From Candidatus Gastranaerophilales bacterium (lineage in GTDB: Bacteria > Cyanobacteriota > Vampirovibrionia > Gastranaerophilales > Gastranaerophilaceae): a stretch of 23,121 bases of DNA. A program made the position numbers and the translations under genes. Positions 1-7,383 of this stretch are shown here, in pieces. The DNA lies in NCBI GenBank assembly GCA_900548405.1, contig UNSJ01000031.1, forward strand, positions 1-23,121. Reading direction: 5' to 3'. How positions within the stretch are numbered: the first letter of the stretch is position 1; every line of letters begins with the position of its first letter. The notes beneath the pieces were generated by a model that saw only the letters and a list, made by a program, of their open reading frames with translations, was not told the origin of the DNA and did no database searches.

Positions 1-405
1 CATAATATTTCTCCATTTATTATTCCTTTTACAAGCATTTATTTTATTCTTTTTGTATCTAAACTTATTGCGCCGTTAATCAAAGAGGGCAGCTTAGCTG
101 ATAAAATAGGTCGTAACACTTTACATATAATGGCTAATCACAAATTTGTTATATTCTTAATTCAGCTTGTTATTTTTTACATAGACGGCAAACCCTTCAG
201 TCAACTGCCGCATGAACTTACCAATTTATATTATAAACTTTATAAATATAAATTTTTATATACATTTTTATCAATAGTTATTTGCACATATATAGGAGAA
301 GCATTACATACGACCGGGCAATATATTAAATCAAGATTTAATAAAAAATCTACTGTAAAACTTTTCGCGCAATCTGATGACGTTCAAGCATTACCATTAA
401 AATAG
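1..405 (+). CDS. C-terminal part of a membrane acyltransferase (acyltransferase-3-like), 5' end outside window
   Basis: The frame is open from the first base, so the gene starts before the window. About 134 residues are visible. The segment IGRNTLHIMANHKFVIFLI resembles the 'IGKNSLxIlxlH' stretch of the acyltransferase-3 / fucose 4-O-acetylase family, and hydrophobic segments lie around it (start of the fragment, and about residues 48-60 and 88-103). Such proteins are multipass inner-membrane enzymes that transfer acyl groups to sugars or polysaccharides. That function is an inference from a short motif. The last 56 bases overlap the end of the convergent mnmG gene, and no terminator is visible. 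An internal ATG at 130 is not a likely start, because the motif lies across it. The fragment could also belong to another multipass membrane family. Confidence 0.55.
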   Translation, partial: HNISPFIIPFTSIYFILFVSKLIAPLIKEGSLADKIGRNTLHIMANHKFVIFLIQLVIFYIDGKPFSQLPHELTNLYYKLYKYKFLYTFLSIVICTYIGEALHTTGQYIKSRFNKKSTVKLFAQSDDVQALPLK

Positions 406-2242
406 AAATATCAGCAGGTTTTACACCTCCTATACGGGAAGCTTGTGCAAGTGTCTTAGGTCTTATTTTATTTAATTTATCCTTAGTTTCTGATGAAATA
501 TGGTCAATTTTTGTATAATCAATATCTTCAGGAATTTTATACTTATCAAGTTTTCCTGCCTGCTCAACCTGAAACTCCTGACGTTTTAAATAGCCGTCAT
601 ATTTAACAAGGATTTCAACCTGTTCTGCAACATCAGAAGGAATATTTAATGAAGTAGTAACAGAATCAATTTCTTTTATAACTTTATAATCAATATTAGG
701 GCGTTTTAAAAGTTCTGTAATTTTAATTCCTCTTTCAATATGCTCATTATACTTTGACAATATTGAATTAACTTCTTCGCATGCTGAAATTTTTGCATCT
801 TTAATTCTTAATAATTCTCTTTCAATAGATTCTTGTTTATCCGTAAACACTTTAAATTGAGCCTCATCAATCAGTCCTATCTTTTTTCCAATAGGAGTAA
901 GTCGTGTATCAGCATTATCCTGTCTTAAAAGAAGTCTGTATTCAGAGCGGGATGTAAGCATTCTGTAAGGATCATCAATATCTTTAGTAACCAAATCATC
1001 GATTAACGTTCCAATATAGGAAGAACTTCTTGAAAGTTCAAGCATTTCTTTGTTATTCAGATAATTAAACGCATTAATACCTGCGATAAGCCCTTGTGCT
1101 GCTGCTTCCTCATAACCGCTTGTTCCGTTAATCTGACCGCCAAAGAACAAGCCTTTTATATCTTTAGACATTAACGAATGCATTGTCTGAACAGCAGGAA
1201 CATAATCATACTCAACAGCATATGCAGGTTTTATAACATGTGCATTTTCAAGTCCCGGTAAAGTCCTGAGCATTTTAACCTGAACATCTGCAGGAAGACT
1301 GCTTGAAAAACCTTGAATGTATACTTCATAAGTACCCAATCCCTCAGGTTCGATAAAAATATGGTGAGAAGGATTTTCGCTGAATCTAACAACTTTATCC
1401 TCAATCGAAGGACAATATCTCGGGCCTACCCCTTGAATTAATCCCTGAAACATAGGAGATTTATCAAGATTAGCTTTGATAACCGCATGAGTTTCTTCAT
1501 TAGTTCTTGTCAAATAACATGGATATTGCGCTCTTACAGGTCTGCCCGGCTTAAAAGAATAAAAATGAAGTTCTTCATCCCCAGGTTGAATTGTCATTTT
1601 TGAATAATCAATAGTTCTTTTATCAACTCTTGGAGGAGTGCCTGTTTTTAGTTTTTTAATATTTATGCCTAAACTTTTTAAAGAATCCGAAAGGCCGATA
1701 GCTGCCTTTTCTCCAAGTCTGCCTGCACTGTAAGATTTAAGACCGACAAAAATTTTGCCGGAAAGAGAAGTTCCTGTTGTCAAAATTACAGCTTGGGCAC
1801 TGTATTCAATACCGAATTCATCAACAGCACCGGCAATTCTTCTATCCTTAACCAACAAATCAGTTATACAAGCCTGACGCAGAAATATGTTTTCATTACT
1901 TTCAATAATATCTCTCATATATGTCATATACTGTTTTTTGTCAGATTGTGCACGAAGCGCACGAACAGCTGGACCTTTTGATGAGTTTAACATTTTCATC
2001 TGGATGTAAGTTGCATCTGCAGCCTCACCCATAACTCCGCCCAATGCATCAATCTCTCTAACGAGAGTAGATTTAGCAGGACCGCCGATAGCAGGGTTGC
2101 AAGGCATTAAAGCAATATTATCAACATTTAATGTACACAATAAAACTTTTGCACCGAGTCTTGCACAAGAGATAGCTGCTTCACAGCCTGCATGTCCTGC
2201 ACCTACAACTATTACATCGAATTTATTATTTAAGTAATCCAT
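350..2242 (-). CDS. mnmG: tRNA uridine-5-carboxymethylaminomethyl modification enzyme MnmG (GidA)
   Basis: The 630-residue product has the usual MnmG length. With MnmE it adds the carboxymethylaminomethyl group to U34 of certain tRNAs, using FAD and methylene-tetrahydrofolate, in the cytoplasm. The N-terminus carries the FAD dinucleotide fold VVGAGHAGCEAA (residues 12-23). The family stretches PCNPAIGGPAKS, TGTPPRVD and SRSEYRLLLRQDNAD follow. The C-terminal helical domain, which contacts MnmE and tRNA, ends in the conserved GGVKPADIS. The ATG at 2242 precedes the FAD fold by the usual short lead. The gene stands alone, divergent from the TPR gene at 2432, and its 3' end runs 56 bases into the convergent acyltransferase gene. 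No partner mnmE is in the window. Confidence 0.97.
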   Translation of the reverse strand: MDYLNNKFDVIVVGAGHAGCEAAISCARLGAKVLLCTLNVDNIALMPCNPAIGGPAKSTLVREIDALGGVMGEAADATYIQMKMLNSSKGPAVRALRAQSDKKQYMTYMRDIIESNENIFLRQACITDLLVKDRRIAGAVDEFGIEYSAQAVILTTGTSLSGKIFVGLKSYSAGRLGEKAAIGLSDSLKSLGINIKKLKTGTPPRVDKRTIDYSKMTIQPGDEELHFYSFKPGRPVRAQYPCYLTRTNEETHAVIKANLDKSPMFQGLIQGVGPRYCPSIEDKVVRFSENPSHHIFIEPEGLGTYEVYIQGFSSSLPADVQVKMLRTLPGLENAHVIKPAYAVEYDYVPAVQTMHSLMSKDIKGLFFGGQINGTSGYEEAAAQGLIAGINAFNYLNNKEMLELSRSSSYIGTLIDDLVTKDIDDPYRMLTSRSEYRLLLRQDNADTRLTPIGKKIGLIDEAQFKVFTDKQESIERELLRIKDAKISACEEVNSILSKYNEHIERGIKITELLKRPNIDYKVIKEIDSVTTSLNIPSDVAEQVEILVKYDGYLKRQEFQVEQAGKLDKYKIPEDIDYTKIDHISSETKDKLNKIRPKTLAQASRIGGVKPADISILMVMLERHQIARKVLQ

Positions 2243-2431
2243 TTTCTTATCCCTAATTCGGCTATAATCCCATTATATTACAAAGAAAAATTTTATTTTA
2301 ATAAGATTAAAATAGATTAACCACTTATCTAATACATATGGATGATTTTAAATAGAATTAATAAAGATTAATATTATTTATATCGTTATAAGAATTCACA
2401 TACAGATTATACATCTTATTGGAGCTCATTG

Positions 2432-4090
2432 ATGTCAGAACAGATTTTATTACAGCCTATACAGGTGGCAAATAGCGACAAAGCAAAGGAAGCTTTGGAA
2501 AAAGCCCGAATAGCACACGAGAAATACCTAATACGACAGCAAAACTGCGACCTGGAAGAAGCGATTGAAAATTATATAGATGCGGTTAAATATGATCCTA
2601 CGATGCCTGAATCATATTACAGGCTTGCGACTTTAATGTGGGAACAAGGACAAATAAGCCTTGATACTGCTATTGAACAGTGCAAAACCGCAATATCACT
2701 TGCCCCGCAAAATGTCAATGCGCACCTTTACACCGGATTTTTCATGAAAATGGCACAGGATTTCAAATCTGCCGAATCAGAATTTAAATCTGCAATTAAA
2801 ATGGGCAAGTTGAAATCAGGTCGGCCGAGGTTAATTCTCTCTCAATCAATTTTGCAGAAAATTAATACTCAAAACGGTAATGCATCTGACTACCTGAACT
2901 TTTTATATTACTTCTTGTCAGGAAGTCTTATGCTTGCATGGGACAGACCGTCAATGAAAATGTTTTACAAAAACATGTCCGATGATTTTTCAGTATTCAG
3001 CTACAATACTATTGGAAAATTCTTAGAAAAATTTAAAATGTACCCTTCTGCTGAAAACATTTACAGAAAAGCTATTGCTGCAACTAATCACAGCGAAATC
3101 TTTTACAGCAAAATGGGGGATTTGGCATTAAAAAATCAAGAAATGGATTTAACAATTGACTGTTACAGAAAAGTTCTTGAAGCTAACCCTTTAAACAGAG
3201 AAGTACTTGTTAAGCTTGCAACTGTATTACAGACATATTTCCCTGATAATACTGATGAAACAATTGATTGTTATGAAAAACTTCTTGAATTTGACATAGA
3301 TACCCCGCAAATTTATTATGAACTCGGACATTTATACCTTAGAAAAGAAGATAAAATTAATTCTATAAGTGCGTTTAAACTTGCATTGGAAAGAGATTCA
3401 GAAAATCCTTTTTATAACAATTCATTAGCTTATGCATATTCAAAAGCAGAACTATATGATGATGCAATAGAACATTATCAAAAAGCTATTGCCTTAAACC
3501 CTGATAAAGAATGGACTTCAATAGTTTGTCAGGCATTAGGCTCGATATATGCGGAAATTAAAGGAAATATTGAAGCAGCAGTGTCTACTTACCAGGCAGG
3601 AATAATTCTTGATCCTAACAATTATGATTTATATCTTTCTTTAGGCGATGTTCATATGGCTGCATATGATTTAGACAATGCAATCAGGGCATACTGCGAT
3701 GCGATAACGCTTAATCCTGAAGATTACAGAGCGTATTCAAAAGCGGGTATTGCGCTTTGGGAAAAAGATTTTCTTGAAGAAGCACTTGTATCGTTCCATA
3801 AAGCAATTGATTTAAACCCCGATAATGAATTTGCCCAGAATAATTTGGGTATATTATACTTAGACGGTTTAGGCGATGCGGAAGAAGCTCTTGAATATTT
3901 TGAAACAGCAGTAGAATTAAACCCCAGCTATACTTTAGCTTACTTTAATGCAGGCAGAGCAAGTCAGGCTATGGGATTTATAAATGATGCCGCGAATTAC
4001 TATCAAATGGCAATTGATTTAAATAAAATCACTCAAGACCTTGATGAAGAAGACATTCAAACAAGACTTCACAAACTGTTTGATATATAG
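2432..4090 (+). CDS. TPR-repeat protein, 552 residues
   Basis: The protein consists almost entirely of tetratricopeptide repeats of about 34 residues. Units such as 'YYRLATLMWEQGQ', 'YYELGHLYLRKEDKINSI' and 'AYFNAGRASQAMGFINDA' recur, with the typical 'A(I)xLNP' unit ends. There is no signal peptide or membrane segment, so it is probably a cytoplasmic scaffold for protein contacts. Its partner cannot be told from the sequence. A TTG at 2429 lies in frame directly before the ATG at 2432. The GGAG at 2421-2424 is seven bases from the ATG, so ATG is preferred. The gene is followed at once by a promoter-like sequence and the prepilin gene. A second, unrelated TPR gene lies at 10997-12442. Confidence 0.85.
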   Translation: MSEQILLQPIQVANSDKAKEALEKARIAHEKYLIRQQNCDLEEAIENYIDAVKYDPTMPESYYRLATLMWEQGQISLDTAIEQCKTAISLAPQNVNAHLYTGFFMKMAQDFKSAESEFKSAIKMGKLKSGRPRLILSQSILQKINTQNGNASDYLNFLYYFLSGSLMLAWDRPSMKMFYKNMSDDFSVFSYNTIGKFLEKFKMYPSAENIYRKAIAATNHSEIFYSKMGDLALKNQEMDLTIDCYRKVLEANPLNREVLVKLATVLQTYFPDNTDETIDCYEKLLEFDIDTPQIYYELGHLYLRKEDKINSISAFKLALERDSENPFYNNSLAYAYSKAELYDDAIEHYQKAIALNPDKEWTSIVCQALGSIYAEIKGNIEAAVSTYQAGIILDPNNYDLYLSLGDVHMAAYDLDNAIRAYCDAITLNPEDYRAYSKAGIALWEKDFLEEALVSFHKAIDLNPDNEFAQNNLGILYLDGLGDAEEALEYFETAVELNPSYTLAYFNAGRASQAMGFINDAANYYQMAIDLNKITQDLDEEDIQTRLHKLFDI

Positions 4091-4092
4091 GC

Positions 4093-4121
4093 TTGACAAA
4101 CAAGCAAAAATCACAAATAAT
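4093..4121 (+). promoter_or_regulatory. Sigma-70-type promoter of the prepilin gene
   Basis: TTGACA (4093-4098), a 17-base spacer and AATAAT (4116-4121, five of six consensus bases) start two bases after the TPR stop codon. They lie 25 bases upstream of the prepilin ATG. The match is good, but no transcription data support it. Confidence 0.6.
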
Positions 4122-4145
4122 AAATAAAAAGATGGAGGATGAAAT

Positions 4146-4843
4146 ATGTTTAGACAAGAAGCTTTGAGAGTGCCCCCCCCCCACAAAACATAAGCGGCTC
4201 TAAGATTTTTGCGTTTACTCTTGCTGAGGTCTTGGTCACACTCGGCATTATTGGTGTGGTTGCAGCTCTTACCATGCCATCATTAATTGCCAATCACAAG
4301 AAAAATGAAGCATCTGCAAGACTTAAAAAGTTTTACAGTGTTATGTCGCAGGCAATTCTTTTTGCCGAAAACGAACATGGTCCTGCTGGAGAGTGGGATA
4401 AAGCTGAAATGGATGTAGCAGACCCGGATACAGGGGAATACTCCGACAATGATGCTATAAATACAGAAAAATTTTTTAATAAATATTTGAAACCATATAT
4501 TATATATTTGAAAACAGAAAAAGATTCTAAAACAAAATTATTCAAATTTATACTAAATGATGGCAGCACTGTAATGTTAAGAAACGGATCATGCACAGAT
4601 TTTATATTTGATTATAACGGTGAAAAAAAGCCAAATGTAACAGGCAGAGATATTTACAGGTTTCTGCTATGTCCGAGTGGAGAAAAAGGCAGACCCGGCG
4701 GAAAATTTATTACATACAGATATGATGCGGACAATACAAGAGAAAAAAAATTACTCAGATGTAAATCATCCCCTATATACTGCAGCAGCCTTCTTGAATA
4801 TGATGATTGGGAGTTCAAAAACGATTATCCGTTCAAGCCTTAA
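4146..4843 (+). CDS. Prepilin-like (type IV pilin/pseudopilin) protein with start codon out of frame across a C10 tract
   Basis: The class III signal region FTLAEVLVTLGIIGVVAAL has Glu at +5 and a hydrophobic helix. This is a prepilin peptidase substrate, so the mature protein would join a type IV pilus or pseudopilus. The remaining 170 residues form a cysteine-containing globular domain (C at 'GSCTDF', 'LLCPSG', 'LLRCKS', 'IYCSS'). A strong GGAGG (4134-4138) sits seven bases before ATG 4146. From that ATG the frame runs MFRQEALRVPPP, enters ten consecutive C (4173-4182), and stops at TAA 4191. The pilin frame has no usual start between its upstream stop (4151) and the FTLAEVL motif. Eight or eleven C would join the start to the domain. 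It is therefore either phase-variable and OFF here, or the tract length is a sequencing error. The gene abuts convergent rnhB with no gap. Confidence 0.8.
4173..4182 (+). repeat. Homopolymeric C10 tract in prepilin leader
   Basis: Ten consecutive C in an otherwise AT-rich gene, nine codons after the start. The tract length sets the reading frame: 8 or 11 C is ON, while 9 or 10 C ends within about 20 codons. Such tracts mutate by slipped-strand mispairing in other bacteria. Confidence 0.85.
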
Positions 4844-5575
4844 TTAAAATAAGCTTAGCTGCTCTTGCTTTGCAAAATGTTTTTGAAGATAAGACGGTCT
4901 GTGATATTTACATAGTCCGTATTTATCTATTGCCGCCATATGATCTTTTGTAAGGTACCCTGCATTATTAATCCAATTATATTCAGGAAATTCAGCATCA
5001 AGCTTTTCCATATATCTGTCACGGCTGACCTTGGCAAGAATACTTGCAGCAGCAATAGATGCGGAACGACTGTCTCCTTTTACAACATATCTTTGTGAAT
5101 AATCAAAATCCCAAATTCTTTTGTTTCCGTCTATAAGTATCATTAATTCGCTTCTTGCAAGCAAATTACGCGCCAATAATTTTTCCGGCTGTTCCGGTAC
5201 AGGATAAAGCTGATTGATAACATCTTCACAGGCCAATCTCATAGCTTTTAAAGAAGCATTTAATATATTAATGCTTTCAATTTCTTCAACCTCAATGCAA
5301 ATGGTTGAATTTACAGTGTTATCTTTTATAATGTCATACAAAGCTTCTCTTTTTTTCTTTGAGAGCTTTTTACTGTCATTCATTTCTGCAAGTTCTTCAA
5401 CAAGTTTTTGAGAACGCTCCTTAAAGCAAACAGCACTGGCAAACACACCGCCTGCGCCGCAGCCTCTGCCAGCTTCGTCAGTACCTATTACCACTCTTTT
5501 CTGATTTAAATCAAATGTAAAAAGCTGAATTATATGTGAATCTGCCGTTAAATCTGTCTTTAATTTGCGAGCCAT
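4844..5575 (-). CDS. rnhB: Ribonuclease HII
   Basis: A cytoplasmic enzyme that cuts the RNA strand of RNA-DNA hybrids and starts removal of single ribonucleotides from DNA. The RNase HII motifs are present in order: GTDEAGRG (residues 31-38, with D33 and E34), NDSKKLS (66-72), LIDGNK (147-152, D149) and KGDSRSASIAAASILAKV (166-183, D168). The 243 residues include about 25 extra at the N-terminus before the first motif, which is at the long end for the family. It is last in a three-gene block after rbgA, and its ATG shares one base with the rbgA stop (TAATG), which suggests translational coupling. Its stop codon directly abuts the convergent prepilin stop. Confidence 0.96.
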   Translation of the reverse strand: MARKLKTDLTADSHIIQLFTFDLNQKRVVIGTDEAGRGCGAGGVFASAVCFKERSQKLVEELAEMNDSKKLSKKKREALYDIIKDNTVNSTICIEVEEIESINILNASLKAMRLACEDVINQLYPVPEQPEKLLARNLLARSELMILIDGNKRIWDFDYSQRYVVKGDSRSASIAAASILAKVSRDRYMEKLDAEFPEYNWINNAGYLTKDHMAAIDKYGLCKYHRPSYLQKHFAKQEQLSLF

Positions 5576-6426
5576 TACTGCACCTCAAAATTGTCCAAAA
5601 TAAATTTACCGATTTTACCCTCTCTAAAATCTCTTAAAATATAAACTGCAGTACGCTCAATATCAGGATTACCGCCAGAAATTATCCAATTTCTGGAATT
5701 TGCAACATCATCAATTGTTAAATTCTCAACTTTATAAAATTCTTTTGTTTGCTGGGCATACTTAGCATCAAGCAATTCTAAAAGCTCTTTAGCAACAACT
5801 TCATTTGAATATGCATTTTCAGAAACAGCGTTTACAAATGCAAGTTTCTTTGCCCTGTCCTGATCTTCCTGCTTCATCGGGATAATACCGGGAGTATCCA
5901 AAAGTTCAAGTTGAGGGTTAATCCTAACCCACTGCTGCTGTCGTGTTACACCTGCCTTTGCCCCTATTTTAGTTTTTGATGATTTGGTAAGTTTATTAAT
6001 AATACTTGATTTACCGACATTTGGCATTCCCACAACCATAACCCTGGCAGGTCTTCTCAAAAGACCTTTTTTCATCAATGCCTGTATTCTCGGCTCTGAA
6101 AGTTCGACAGCTTTTTTAACAATATAACTTAAATCTTTTGAATTTTTAGCATCCGTTGTCAAAACAGGAAAACCTGTTTTTTTTTCAAGAATTCCAATCC
6201 ATTTTTTCAGTTCTGTTTTATCTGTTAAATCAGATTTATTAAGCAAAATTAAACGAGGCTTTTCACCTAAAAGCCTCGTAATATTATCATAACTGCTTGA
6301 AAAAGGCAGTCTCGCATCCAGAACTTCTATAACGGCATCCACTAAAGAAAGCTGTTCTTTAAGTTTTTTTTCAGCTTTCGCAATGTGTCCGGGATACCAA
6401 TGAATATGAAGCTTATCTTTTTTCAA
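5575..6426 (-). CDS. rbgA: Ribosome biogenesis GTPase RbgA (YlqF)
   Basis: A circularly permuted GTPase that acts late in assembly of the large (50S) ribosomal subunit. The order of motifs shows the permutation: G4 NKSD (residues 63-66) comes before G1 GMPNVGKS (133-140), with G3 DTPG at 177-180. The N-terminal 'HWYPGHIAKAEK' is characteristic of YlqF/RbgA. The C-terminal helical part (about 195-283) is the usual RNA-binding region. At 283 residues it matches the family. The gene overlaps rplS by 14 bases upstream and rnhB by one base downstream. The order rplS-rbgA-rnhB recurs in many bacteria and fits a shared ribosome-related operon. Confidence 0.95.
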   Translation of the reverse strand: MKKDKLHIHWYPGHIAKAEKKLKEQLSLVDAVIEVLDARLPFSSSYDNITRLLGEKPRLILLNKSDLTDKTELKKWIGILEKKTGFPVLTTDAKNSKDLSYIVKKAVELSEPRIQALMKKGLLRRPARVMVVGMPNVGKSSIINKLTKSSKTKIGAKAGVTRQQQWVRINPQLELLDTPGIIPMKQEDQDRAKKLAFVNAVSENAYSNEVVAKELLELLDAKYAQQTKEFYKVENLTIDDVANSRNWIISGGNPDIERTAVYILRDFREGKIGKFILDNFEVQ

Positions 6427-6766
6427 TTTTTTCCTTGATACGAGTTGCTTTACCTGAACGTTCTCTCAAGTAGTATAATTTAGAACGTCTTACATCACCT
6501 TTTCTAAGAACATTAATTTTTTCGATTCTTGGAGAGTTAAGTAAGAATACACGTTCTACACCAACGCCTTGAAATACTTTTCTAACAGTAATAGTTTTGT
6601 TTACGCCTGAACCATGTTTTTTAATAACAGTTCCTTCGAAAGCCTGAGTTCTTTCTTTGTTACCTTCAATAATTCTAACGAATACTTTAACTGTATCGCC
6701 AGGATTAGCTTCTGGAAGGTTTTCTCTTAAATAAGATTTTTCCAATTCATCAATAATAGGGTTCAT
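6413..6766 (-). CDS. rplS: 50S ribosomal protein L19
   Basis: The 117-residue product matches the size of L19, which sits at the interface of the two ribosomal subunits. Recognisable stretches are 'PGDTVKVFVRI', 'RTQAFEGTVI', 'ITVRKVFQGVGVERVF', 'LNSPRIEKINVL' and 'RRSKLYYLRERSGKATRIKEK'. An AAGGAAAT Shine-Dalgarno region precedes ATG 6766. It is first in the rplS-rbgA-rnhB block and overlaps rbgA by 14 bases. About 70 bases of leader with a hairpin lie between its start and a promoter-like sequence, which would allow control at the mRNA level. Confidence 0.98.
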   Translation of the reverse strand: MNPIIDELEKSYLRENLPEANPGDTVKVFVRIIEGNKERTQAFEGTVIKKHGSGVNKTITVRKVFQGVGVERVFLLNSPRIEKINVLRKGDVRRSKLYYLRERSGKATRIKEKIEKR

Positions 6767-6815
6767 TTCAATTTCCTTTATAATTATATTTTCGTACTTA
6801 AATTAATTCCTTTAA

Positions 6816-6880
6816 TCGATGTTCCACAACTACATCGACGCACGTAAAATAATGGTAGACCAAAGGTGTTTAAATTTCAA
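6816..6880 (-). promoter_or_regulatory. rplS promoter-like sequence and leader hairpin
   Basis: On the minus strand TTGAAA (6880-6875), a 17-base spacer and TACCAT (four of six consensus bases) form a modest promoter. Transcription from it would begin just before a hairpin with a perfect 7-bp stem, TCGATGT/ACATCGA (6816-6822 with 6832-6838), and a 9-base loop. L19 autoregulatory leaders are known in other bacteria. Whether this hairpin is one is not shown. Confidence 0.4.
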
Positions 6881-6913
6881 GTAGCTTTTAAGATTTTGTA
6901 ATATAATATATGT

Positions 6914-7069
6914 ATGGCAGGCGATTATAAAAAATTATTAAACAAAAATAAAAAGAAAAAATTTGCAGATCCCAAAAACATGGGGGTAAACATTGACAAA
7001 AACGAGTATTACGAAATAATACTTTCGAATTCTGCGCATCCGGAAAGACTCAACAACGGCTTAAAATAA
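6914..7069 (+). CDS. Small basic hypothetical protein, 51 residues
   Basis: An open frame beginning MAGDYKKLLNKNKKKKFADP and ending with 'HPERLNNGLK'. It has a lysine-rich N-terminus, an amphipathic 'EYYEIILSNS' stretch, and no cysteine or membrane segment. I do not recognise it. A TATAAT (6902-6907) lies only seven bases upstream of the ATG and no Shine-Dalgarno sequence is visible. If the gene is real, its mRNA may be leaderless. It lies divergent from rplS and upstream of the tRNA-Leu promoter. Protein-like composition in an otherwise AT-rich gap supports it, but the short length leaves doubt. Confidence 0.5.
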   Translation: MAGDYKKLLNKNKKKKFADPKNMGVNIDKNEYYEIILSNSAHPERLNNGLK

Positions 7070-7074
7070 AACTC

Positions 7075-7103
7075 TTGACATGAAATTATTTTCAAGCTAA
7101 ATT
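7075..7103 (+). promoter_or_regulatory. Promoter for the tRNA-Leu transcription unit
   Basis: TTGACA (7075-7080), a 17-base spacer and TAAATT (7098-7103, four of six). It is preceded by ACTC, as in the tRNA-Pro promoter at 20408 (GCTCTTGACG). Transcription would start near 7110, so the tRNA-mimic unit at 7116-7230 would be in the leader of the tRNA-Leu precursor. Confidence 0.55.
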
Positions 7104-7115
7104 AGGTATACGCGC

Positions 7116-7230
7116 TAATAAAACCCTTTGGGTCTGTGGCACTCTGCCGAGAAAAACAATACTTAATTGTTTTTCGAGAGGTTGGTAGATATAGTCTAGC
7201 AATTTCGCAGTAACCCGTTGAAAATTAAAT
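7116..7230 (+). repeat. tRNA-mimic hairpin unit A (partial tRNA-Leu 5' copy)
   Basis: GGGTCTGTGGC (7130-7140) copies the first 11 bases of the downstream tRNA-Leu with one change, and the roughly 14 bases before it also match those before the tRNA. Then come ACTCTGCCGAG (7141-7151), a perfect 9-bp stem AAAAACAAT/ATTGTTTTT (7152-7160 with 7166-7174) and CGAGAG (7175-7180). The copy resumes with GTTGGTAGA, matching the tRNA D-loop, then diverges. It ends in TTGAAAATTAAAT (7218-7230), 13 bases identical to 20554-20566 in unit B1. There is no 3' tRNA half. I know of no named family that matches. Confidence 0.8.
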
Positions 7231-7241
7231 AAAAACCTTTT

Positions 7242-7326
7242 GGGCCTGTGGCGAAATTGGTAGACGCACTAGACTTAGGATCTAGCGCAGCGATGTGTGA
7301 GAGTTCGAGTCTCTCCGGGCCCACCA
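7242..7326 (+). tRNA. tRNA-Leu (anticodon UAG)
   Basis: A full cloverleaf can be drawn. The acceptor stem is GGGCCTG (7242-7248) with CGGGCCC (7316-7322). The D stem is GCG/CGC, and the anticodon stem CTAGA/TCTAG encloses TAG at 7276-7278. A class II variable arm CGCA/TGTG is capped by a GCGA loop. The T arm is GAGAG-TTCGAGT-CTCTC. The discriminator A and CCA are encoded. It reads CUA and other CUN leucine codons. Confidence 0.97.
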
Positions 7327-7331
7327 CTTAT

Positions 7332-7360
7332 AAAAAGCACTCATTAATGAGTGCTTTTTT
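7332..7360. terminator. Bidirectional intrinsic terminator between tRNA-Leu and ugd
   Basis: A near-perfect palindrome, AAAAAGCACTCAT with ATGAGTGCTTTTTT, with A and T runs at its two ends. It serves tRNA-Leu on the plus strand and ugd on the minus strand. Confidence 0.9.
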
Positions 7361-7383
7361 GTTTGTAATTGTTAAATTTTATC

